Below are positions 1-6,300 of a stretch of DNA of 34,734 bases, piece after piece; position 1 is the stretch's first letter; every line of letters starts with the position of its first letter. The notes under the pieces are model-generated. The model saw nothing but the letters and a program-made list of their open reading frames with translations. It had not been told where the DNA came from and did no database searches. The position numbers and the translations under genes are program-made. Source of the DNA: JAZLEZ01 sp045615505 (lineage in GTDB: Bacteria; Spirochaetota; Spirochaetia; Sphaerochaetales; Sphaerochaetaceae); contig JAZLEZ010000056.1 of the NCBI GenBank assembly GCA_045615505.1, forward strand, positions 1 through 34,734. Reading direction: 5' to 3'.

Positions 1-120
1 ATGGCAATCCCTGCAGGCCCATGCAAAAACACAATTTGCTGTTCATCCGTAGTAAGCGGAAGACAAAGAATCAAAGACAGAATTACCGTTATTATCGTCG
101 GAGAAGAGCTGGGATATTGA
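1..120 (+). CDS. C-terminal end of an unidentified gene (truncated by window edge)
   Basis: An open frame runs from the first base to a TGA at 118-120, one base before the MFS transporter start. The last 39 residues finish with DRITVIIVGEELGY. The ATG at position 1 is probably internal, since the real start should lie outside the window. The tight spacing suggests it is the preceding gene of the transporter operon. I do not recognise the family. Confidence 0.4.
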   Translation: MAIPAGPCKNTICCSSVVSGRQRIKDRITVIIVGEELGY

Positions 121-121
121 A

Positions 122-1546
122 ATGAATACAATGAAACTGAATATCAAAAGAACAATGGAAATAGGATTTGCATTTTTCGGAATTCTTCTGCTTTGGCAAG
201 TTTACGATTCGTGGTGCCCGACATTCCTGACTGATATCTTTGCAAGAAAGCTCTACGGACTTTCGTCTTTTGCCCTGAATGCATCAGGACAACCGGAACA
301 CATTTTAAAAGTCCAGTGGATTGTAGGAATAATTATGGCCTGTGATAATCTTGCAGCTTTGATTCTGCTACCGGTTTTCGGGAAGCTGTCTGACAAAACC
401 AATACCGAAATAGGCAAAAGAATGCCTTACATTGCTGTAGGAACAATAGTTTCTGCAATATCCTTTCCTTTTATTCCTTATTTCTTTCACAAAAACAATA
501 TAGGACTTATGGTTACCTTTATGGGAATTGTTCTTATATTCATGATGATGTACAGAAACCCGGCTGTATCTCTTATGCCGGATATTACTCCAAAGCCACT
601 TCGTTCCAAGGCTAACGGTATCATCAATGTCGTAGGCTACTTCGGAGGAGCTTTTGCGACTGTTCTCGGAATTGTATATAAACTGAGTGATTACATTAAT
701 TTAGCTGATAATGAAAGGAAACTTATGACTATTGAAATGCCGTTCATTGTGGCGTCAATACTTATGGTTATTACAGCTGTTATCCTGTTTATAACAATAA
801 ATGAAAACAAACTTAAAGAAGAACTTAAGGATGAATTGGAAGAAGGTGAAAAACTTGCTCTGGTCGAAACTCCGATAGATGATGACAAACCCATGAGTAA
901 GGAAAACCTCAGGATGCTGCTTGCTTTGCTGTTTTCGGAATTCCTTTGGTTTATGGCTGATAATGCACTGACAACATACATAGGTAACTATGTAATTTAT
1001 TATCTCAAAGCATCTTCAAGCGGAACAATGATTCTCATAATACTCGGAGGATTGGGTTCTGTCATAGGTTTCTGTATCGCCGGAAACATTGCTGAAAAAA
1101 TCGGCAGAAAATGGACAGTCGGCTCCGGACTGATTATTACAACAGTAGCCTACTTCTTTATGATTTTTATAAGACCCGGCGACACAGTTATGACTGACGG
1201 CATGCATACTTTCCCTAAATTCCTCTATATTGTTTACCTTGTAAAAGGCTTCGGAATGGCCCTTGTATTCAACTGTTCTTTCCCTATGGTTCTGGAACTT
1301 TGTTCTGCGAATAAAATAGGTCAGTTTACAGGATATTACTATGCTGCAAGTATGTCGGCACAGACAATTACTCCTATATTGATAGGTTTTATTCTTACAA
1401 AAACACTGGCATGGAATACACTGCCGGTATATGCAACGGTAATGATAGCATTCAGTCTAACAACTTTTGTAATTCTTGTAAAAAACATAAAAACTTCAAA
1501 GATTAAAGACAAAAAAGGTTTGGATGCATTGGGCGATGCAGAATAG
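122..1546 (+). CDS. MFS transporter, GPH/SLC45-like (sugar:cation symporter type)
   Basis: A 474-residue, very hydrophobic protein with about 12 membrane segments in two bundles, split by a charged cytoplasmic loop near residues 225-260 (rich in Glu/Lys/Asp). The loop motif GKLSDKTNTEIGKRMPYI (around residues 88-105) matches the conserved segment after helix 2 of the glycoside-pentoside-hexuronide and SLC45 sucrose-type transporters. From the family it would be an inner-membrane, cation-coupled importer of a sugar or glycoside. The substrate cannot be read from the sequence. The start follows a GGAGAAGAG stretch and the stop of the preceding gene. Its 3' end overlaps the next gene by 23 bp, so the two are probably co-transcribed. 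Nothing ties it directly to purines. Confidence 0.8.
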   Translation: MNTMKLNIKRTMEIGFAFFGILLLWQVYDSWCPTFLTDIFARKLYGLSSFALNASGQPEHILKVQWIVGIIMACDNLAALILLPVFGKLSDKTNTEIGKRMPYIAVGTIVSAISFPFIPYFFHKNNIGLMVTFMGIVLIFMMMYRNPAVSLMPDITPKPLRSKANGIINVVGYFGGAFATVLGIVYKLSDYINLADNERKLMTIEMPFIVASILMVITAVILFITINENKLKEELKDELEEGEKLALVETPIDDDKPMSKENLRMLLALLFSEFLWFMADNALTTYIGNYVIYYLKASSSGTMILIILGGLGSVIGFCIAGNIAEKIGRKWTVGSGLIITTVAYFFMIFIRPGDTVMTDGMHTFPKFLYIVYLVKGFGMALVFNCSFPMVLELCSANKIGQFTGYYYAASMSAQTITPILIGFILTKTLAWNTLPVYATVMIAFSLTTFVILVKNIKTSKIKDKKGLDALGDAE

Positions 1547-2132
1547 CATCTATATTGCAGAATCAGATTTTCTCAATGATGACCGGAAGTATGAACAGTA
1601 TTATTCTCTGCAGTCTGATATAAGAAAATCAAAAATCGATGCTCTGAATAATCGCGGAAGTAAAAACAATGCATTACTTGCAGGAATGCTTTTGGAAAAA
1701 TTGGCAAAAGACAACGGAATAACTTCCTACAAAATTAATACTACTTCAAACGGAAAACCCTATGAACAGAACAATCTGTTCTGTTTTTCCATTTCACATT
1801 CAAACAACATTGTTGCAGTTGCCTTCTCGGATAAAGCGGTGGGATTGGATCTGGAGTTGAACACCGGAAAAACCAAAAACAATATCTCAAAACGATTCTT
1901 CAGCGAATCCGATAGGGAAAAACTGCAGAATAACACAATGAGTTTCCTTGAAATATGGACACGAAAGGAAAGCTATACAAAACTGAAAGATTCTGATCTT
2001 ATTCTCGTTATGAAAATGCCCGACGACGACAAGGTATTTTTTCAGACAGTCACAAGAGATTCATATATATTAACTGTTTGCACAGAAGAAGAAACAGAGT
2101 TTATTATTAAAACCGTAAACGGGGAATTCTGA
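1524..2132 (+). CDS. 4'-phosphopantetheinyl transferase superfamily protein
   Basis: About 200 residues, Sfp/AcpT-like. The family moves the phosphopantetheine arm of CoA onto carrier proteins in the cytoplasm. Visible signatures are FSISHS (88-93), the metal-binding VGLDLE (106-111) and WTRKESYTK (145-153), matching the family's W-x-x-KE-(A/S)-x-x-K motif. It is slightly short for an Sfp-type enzyme. Two in-frame ATGs compete (1524 and 1536), neither with a clear ribosome site; both lie inside the end of the transporter gene. The stop overlaps the next start in TGATG. No carrier protein or synthase is in the window, so its partner is unknown. Confidence 0.85.
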   Translation: MHWAMQNSIYIAESDFLNDDRKYEQYYSLQSDIRKSKIDALNNRGSKNNALLAGMLLEKLAKDNGITSYKINTTSNGKPYEQNNLFCFSISHSNNIVAVAFSDKAVGLDLELNTGKTKNNISKRFFSESDREKLQNNTMSFLEIWTRKESYTKLKDSDLILVMKMPDDDKVFFQTVTRDSYILTVCTEEETEFIIKTVNGEF

Positions 2133-2698
2133 TGTTTGATTTTCATAACCATTTCACAGGTGACAATGCTTTCAGATACTCTGCGGAACTGCTTCCTGAA
2201 AACATAGGCAATACTTATGACATCAATCTGGTCGGACAATCAGAAATCGGTTTGGATAAGAGATTCGCATCAATCTGTCCTATTTCAAAACAAGTAAATG
2301 CTCTTATTGAAATGCTGAACTTTGCGAAAAATAACAATATAGGGGTATCTCTGCACTGTGTACAGGAAACAGAGTTGATGTTGAATATATTAAAAAAAAC
2401 AAAACTCAATCCTTATAAGGCTGTTTGGCACAATTTCACCGGCAGTAAAGAAACTGCTGCAATTTTGTTGAAATCAGATGTAATAATTTCAATCAGTCCC
2501 AGATTTAAAAGGAATCTAAATGAAATCTATTCAGCTAATCCCCTTATGGTTCTGGAAACAGATTATACAGGTCAGGATCATGAAGAATATGAGATGATTT
2601 TAAGAAACCATTATAATAAATGTGCAGAGCAACTTGGTTTACCGCTTGCAGCACTAGAAATGCATTGTATGGAACTCAAACAGGCTTTTGAATCATGA
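2132..2698 (+). CDS. TatD-like metal-dependent hydrolase, short form
   Basis: A 188-residue protein of the TatD amidohydrolase superfamily. It has the N-terminal metal motif FDFHNHF (D3, H5, H7), a Glu in the SEIGLD segment (E38), SLHC (H75), WHNFTGS (H100) and ETD near 143. All the expected metal ligands seem present, yet the protein is about 70 residues shorter than classical TatD nucleases; loops between the barrel strands are trimmed. Known relatives are 3'-5' exonucleases or uncharacterised hydrolases. Translationally coupled at both ends (TGATG with the transferase, ATGA with tcdA). Activity on nucleic acid is not certain. Confidence 0.75.
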   Translation: MFDFHNHFTGDNAFRYSAELLPENIGNTYDINLVGQSEIGLDKRFASICPISKQVNALIEMLNFAKNNNIGVSLHCVQETELMLNILKKTKLNPYKAVWHNFTGSKETAAILLKSDVIISISPRFKRNLNEIYSANPLMVLETDYTGQDHEEYEMILRNHYNKCAEQLGLPLAALEMHCMELKQAFES

Positions 2699-3378
2699 GT
2701 AACGATATTTCATCAAGAACAGAAGCAATTCTCGGAACGGAATCCGTCAAAAAACTGAATAATGCTACCGTACTGATTGCAGGGCTTGGCGGAGTTGGCG
2801 GTTTTTGTTTGGAAGCTCTTGTAAGAAGCGGTGTCAACAGTTTTGTTCTGATAGATTCCGATGTCTTTGAAGCAAGCAACATAAATCGGCAGATGCTTTG
2901 TCTTTCAAACAGTATTGGATCTCATAAGACAGATATGGCAGAAAAGAGAGCTTTGGCAATTAATCCTGATGTAAAAATAACAAAACATTCTGTTTTCCTT
3001 GATGAAAACAATACAGATGGCTTTTTGGAAAATATAGATCTTGTTATTGATGCAATTGACAGCGTTCCGAGTAAATGTTATCTGCTGAAAAGATGCATCG
3101 AAAGAAAAATACCTGTTGTATCTTCCATGGGTGCTGCTTTAAGAAAAGACCCTACCCTTGTCCGTACTGCAGACATAAGTAAGACATTCTCTGATCCGCT
3201 TGCAAAAACAGTTAGAACAATCCTCCGTAAAGAAGGGATTGAATCCGGAATAATCTGTGTTTTTTCCACTGAAAAACCTGCACAATTCAATGGCTCGTAC
3301 TTAGGGTCACTTATTACGGTGACAGGCACATTCGGACTTACTCTTGCACAAGTTGCAATAGATATACTCACACAATAA
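2695..3378 (+). CDS. tcdA: tRNA threonylcarbamoyladenosine dehydratase (TcdA/YgdL, ThiF family)
   Basis: 227 residues of the E1-like ThiF/MoeB fold. The nucleotide-binding GLGGVGGFCLEALVRSG lies at 30-46, the NINRQ motif at 62-66, and DAIDSVPSKCYLL near residue 120. No catalytic thioester Cys motif of true E1 enzymes is apparent, in keeping with TcdA, which cyclises t6A to ct6A at position 37 of ANN-decoding tRNAs using ATP. Its substrate modification t6A is made by TsaB and TsaE, whose genes are at the other end of this window. The start overlaps the preceding stop in ATGA. The gene converges on ygeW with a hairpin between them. Confidence 0.88.
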   Translation: MSNDISSRTEAILGTESVKKLNNATVLIAGLGGVGGFCLEALVRSGVNSFVLIDSDVFEASNINRQMLCLSNSIGSHKTDMAEKRALAINPDVKITKHSVFLDENNTDGFLENIDLVIDAIDSVPSKCYLLKRCIERKIPVVSSMGAALRKDPTLVRTADISKTFSDPLAKTVRTILRKEGIESGIICVFSTEKPAQFNGSYLGSLITVTGTFGLTLAQVAIDILTQ

Positions 3379-3403
3379 AAAAGGTGGAAGTTTCCCTCCA
3401 CCT
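3374..3403 (-). terminator. Rho-independent terminator of the ygeY-ygeW unit
   Basis: A perfect 7-bp stem, AGGTGGA (3382-3388) with TCCACCT (3397-3403), has an 8-base loop. Read on the - strand it is followed by CTTTTTTATTG, a good U-tract, about 25 bases after the ygeW stop. On the + strand there is no U-tract, so it would stop ygeW transcripts well and tcdA transcripts poorly. Confidence 0.75.
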
Positions 3404-3427
3404 GAAATCAAAAGGATTATTGAAGAA

Positions 3428-4621
3428 TCACATTTCTTTACGCTTTGCATCAGATTCATCAAGTTCCATAAGTTTTGAAACAGGGTCCTTGACCTGAGCA
3501 AGGAAAATCATTGCTGCAATAATGTAAGGCTTGAATGAGGCCTGCTTGTAAAGAGGATCAAGATATCTGTCAAAGACTGAATTATCAACTTCACCTTCTT
3601 CACATGAAAGACCTGTAATATCAGCCGGTAAACAGTGAAGATAAAGAGCATTCCCGTCTTTTGTAAGTTTCATCATTTCTTCAGAGCAAGTCCAATCCTT
3701 ATGAGTTGCATTCTGAGCAAGAAGTTTCTTCTCAAGAGCTGCAATACCTTCCTTATCGCCCTTCTGGTAAAGCTTTGTTCTCTCTTCCATAGCTGCAAAA
3801 GGAGCCCAGCTCTTAGGATAAACAATATCTGCATCCTTGAAAGCTTCCTTCATATCGTTTGTTACTTTGAACTTTGAACCGTATTTTCTGCAGTTCTCTT
3901 CAGCAATCTTAACGACATCTTCCATTACTTCATATCCTTCAGGATAGGCAAGAGTTACATCCATACCGAATCTTGTGAAAAGACCGATAACGCCCTGAGG
4001 AACACTGAGCGGCTTACCGTAACTTGGAGAATAAGCCCAGGTCATTGCGACCTTCTTGCCCTTGAGGTTCTCTTTTCCGCCGAACTGATGAATTACATGA
4101 AGCATATCAGCCATACACTGTGTAGGATGGTCAACATCACACTGAAGATTTACAAGTGTAGGTCTCTGTTCAAGAATGCCGTGTCTGTAACCGTATTCAC
4201 AGGCATCGATGAATGTCTTCTGATACTTATGACCTTCGCCGATGAACATATCATCTCTGATACCGATGACATCTGCCATAAAGCTTACCATATTGGCTGT
4301 TTCACGAACTGTTTCACCATGAGCAATCTGAGACACCTTTTCGTCAAGAGGCTGTTCTTTGAGCCCGAGAAGATTACAGGCAGAAGCAAAGCTGAATCTT
4401 GTTCTTGTTGAGTTATCTCTGAAAATGGAAATTCCCAAACCGCTGTTGAAAATAACCGTACTCTTATTTCTTTCTCTCAAATCTCTGAGAGCATCAGCAA
4501 CTGTGAAAATAGCATCTATTTCATCATCTGTCTTATCCCATGTCCAATAAAAGTCATTCTTGTACATGTTATTGATATGCAGAGTTTCAAGATGTCTTGC
4601 CAGTTCAATTGTCTTACTCAT
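3428..4621 (-). CDS. ygeW: Knotted carbamoyltransferase YgeW
   Basis: 397 residues of the aspartate/ornithine carbamoyltransferase superfamily. It has the carbamoyl-phosphate loop STRTR (71-75), HPTQ (165-168) and HCLPAD (329-334), in the YgeW arrangement seen in selenium-linked purine clusters. E. coli YgeW has been crystallised, but no standard transcarbamylase substrate was found. In this setting it most plausibly works in the phosphorolytic direction, taking a carbamoyl group from a ureido intermediate of urate breakdown and releasing carbamoyl phosphate. That role is inference. A carbamate kinase to harvest ATP from it is not in the window. It has an AAGGAG ribosome site and lies 25 bases behind ygeY, so the two form one unit. 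Confidence 0.93.
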   Translation of the reverse strand: MSKTIELARHLETLHINNMYKNDFYWTWDKTDDEIDAIFTVADALRDLRERNKSTVIFNSGLGISIFRDNSTRTRFSFASACNLLGLKEQPLDEKVSQIAHGETVRETANMVSFMADVIGIRDDMFIGEGHKYQKTFIDACEYGYRHGILEQRPTLVNLQCDVDHPTQCMADMLHVIHQFGGKENLKGKKVAMTWAYSPSYGKPLSVPQGVIGLFTRFGMDVTLAYPEGYEVMEDVVKIAEENCRKYGSKFKVTNDMKEAFKDADIVYPKSWAPFAAMEERTKLYQKGDKEGIAALEKKLLAQNATHKDWTCSEEMMKLTKDGNALYLHCLPADITGLSCEEGEVDNSVFDRYLDPLYKQASFKPYIIAAMIFLAQVKDPVSKLMELDESDAKRKEM

Positions 4622-4646
4622 TATTATTCTCCTTAAATATTATATA

Positions 4647-6038
4647 TTACTTAATATCGTTGCCTGTAAGTTCCTGACGGAAACTGGTTGCACATTCTTT
4701 CTTTTCACCAGGATTGTAAAGACCGGGAACTGCAGCATAAAGAGCAGCACAAACTACAAGGTCATGCTTCCAAGTGATTTCGTTAGGTGCATGAGCCTGA
4801 CTTTCAGCACCTGGGCCGAAACCTACGCAAGGAATACCATAACGCCCCTGAATTGAAACACCGTTTGTTGAGAATGTCCACTTATCACAGAGAGGTCTTC
4901 CCACTCTCTTTTCCTTGGCCTTATCATCTGCCCAGAGGCGTGTATCTCCCCAAAGAGCCTTATGTGCATCTACAAGAGCTTTTACATGAGGAGCATTTTC
5001 CTTGTTAATCCAAGTCGGGAAGAAAGCTTCTGTTTCATAAACATGACCTGTCCATGCCGGCCTGTCATACATATACATTGAAACCTTTACATCCTTTGCA
5101 TACTTCTTACATGCAGGAAGGTCTTCAATTTCCTTGAGACAGCTCTTGTATGTTTCACCGGCTGTCATTCTTCTGTCGATGGAAATTGCACATGAATCCG
5201 CAACAGCACATCTTGAAGGTGATGTGTAGAAAATCTGACTTGTTGTACAAGTTCCGCGACCGAGGAACTGAGCATCTTCATAATGTTCAGGATTGAATTT
5301 TTCATCCAGCATCTTTTCCAGACCGGGAATTGCATCCTCTTTCTTGTTTTCATTCAAATCGCGGACATTTTCAATGATTTCTGCCATCTTGTGAATAGCA
5401 TTGTCTCCTCTTTCAGGTGCTGAACCATGGCATGATACACCCTTGACATCTACTCTGATTTCCATTCTTCCGCGATGACCGCGATAAATACCGCCGTCTG
5501 TAGGTTCTGTTGAAATAACAAATTCAATCTGCTTTGCAGCATCTTCAGGACCGTTGAAATATTCATTGACGATTGACTGCCAGCACATTCCGTCACAGTC
5601 TTCTTCCTGAACGGAACCCACAATCATGATTTTATATCCCTCAGGAATCAAACCAAGGTCTTTCATAATTTTTGCACCATAGGTAGCTGAAGCCATTCCG
5701 CCTTCCTGATCCGAACCGCCACGACCGTAAATCTGAGTCTCGTTCTCCCATCCCTTGTAAGGGTCATCAGTCCAGTTGTTGATGTTTCCGATTCCTACTG
5801 TATCAATATGAGAATCAATGGCAATAATCTTATCGCCTTCTCCCATCCAACCGATTACATTTCCGAGTTTATCAATCTCGACCTTATCATAACCGAGTTT
5901 TTCCATCTCTTCTTTTATTCTGTAAATAACATCTTTTTCTTCACAGCTTTCAGAAGGAATAGCAATCATGTCTCTGAGAAACTTTGTCATATCAGGACCG
6001 TATGCTTCAGCAGCTTTTTTAATAGCAGCAAAATCCAT
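4647..6038 (-). CDS. ygeY: YgeY family selenium metabolism-linked hydrolase (M20-type)
   Basis: 463 residues of the M20/ArgE-DapE metallohydrolase family. Two-metal-site residues are visible in order: IDSHIDT (H77, D79), GRGGSDQEGG (D110), QEED (E145/E146, general base and ligand), STEPTDGG, and GAESQAHAPNE near the C-terminus (final His). M20 enzymes cleave amide or ureido bonds in the cytoplasm. In urate-degrading clusters YgeY is thought to act late, on the ureido or diureido acid left after ring opening. The ribosome site is GGAGG, 6 bases before the ATG. First gene of the ygeY-ygeW unit, with its own promoter candidate and a palindromic element in the leader. Confidence 0.92.
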   Translation of the reverse strand: MDFAAIKKAAEAYGPDMTKFLRDMIAIPSESCEEKDVIYRIKEEMEKLGYDKVEIDKLGNVIGWMGEGDKIIAIDSHIDTVGIGNINNWTDDPYKGWENETQIYGRGGSDQEGGMASATYGAKIMKDLGLIPEGYKIMIVGSVQEEDCDGMCWQSIVNEYFNGPEDAAKQIEFVISTEPTDGGIYRGHRGRMEIRVDVKGVSCHGSAPERGDNAIHKMAEIIENVRDLNENKKEDAIPGLEKMLDEKFNPEHYEDAQFLGRGTCTTSQIFYTSPSRCAVADSCAISIDRRMTAGETYKSCLKEIEDLPACKKYAKDVKVSMYMYDRPAWTGHVYETEAFFPTWINKENAPHVKALVDAHKALWGDTRLWADDKAKEKRVGRPLCDKWTFSTNGVSIQGRYGIPCVGFGPGAESQAHAPNEITWKHDLVVCAALYAAVPGLYNPGEKKECATSFRQELTGNDIK

Positions 6039-6072
6039 AAAAAACCTCCGTAGTTTTATTGTTTATCATTTA

Positions 6073-6239
6073 GGAGCTTTCAAAACTGCCTTCATATATC
6101 TTGAATTTGCCTTTGCGTTTAAAAACACATTTTTGCTACTTTCATAATACACAAAGTATTACTTCAATTATCAAAAAATGGTTTTCTCTTCGCAAATTCA
6201 AATCCAATCTTCACAAATATCAGTTTTGAAAGTATCTCC
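6073..6239. repeat. Palindromic MITE-like element in the ygeY leader
   Basis: The ends are inverted copies: GGAGCTTTCAAAACTG (6073-6088) and CAGTTTTGAAAGTATCTCC (6221-6239), sharing a 12-bp perfect core. TTGAATTTGC also recurs on both arms (6101-6110, and on the opposite strand near 6190-6200), so the whole 167 bp is an imperfect palindrome. It has no coding capacity. The left half (6077-6165) has a close relative at 30088-30170, which argues for a dispersed repeat rather than a one-off leader structure. Its right edge abuts the candidate -10 box of the ygeY promoter, so the ygeY mRNA would begin inside it. Confidence 0.7.
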
Positions 6240-6268
6240 ATTGTATATTCAACAAAATCGATTGTAAA
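6240..6268 (-). promoter_or_regulatory. Candidate ygeY promoter
   Basis: On the - strand, TTTACA (6268-6263) and TACAAT (6245-6240) are separated by 17 bases; each box matches the sigma-70 consensus at five of six. The -10 box is the same hexamer as in the ygfK promoter candidate. It sits 6 bp downstream of the TGCAACA repeat. The predicted start near 6233 gives a leader of about 195 bases. Confidence 0.55.
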
Positions 6269-6274
6269 TCAGAA

Positions 6275-6293
6275 TTGTTGCATTTTGTTGCAA
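6275..6293 (-). promoter_or_regulatory. Putative operator, TGCAACA direct repeat (copy 1)
   Basis: The - strand reads TTGCAACAAAATGCAACAA, two TGCAACA units exactly 10 bp apart, one helical turn. The same arrangement occurs at 19540-19557 upstream of ygfK. It lies just upstream of the ygeY promoter candidate and 8 bp after the xdhD stop. The regulator is not encoded in the window. Confidence 0.55.
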
Positions 6294-6300
6294 AAATCAA

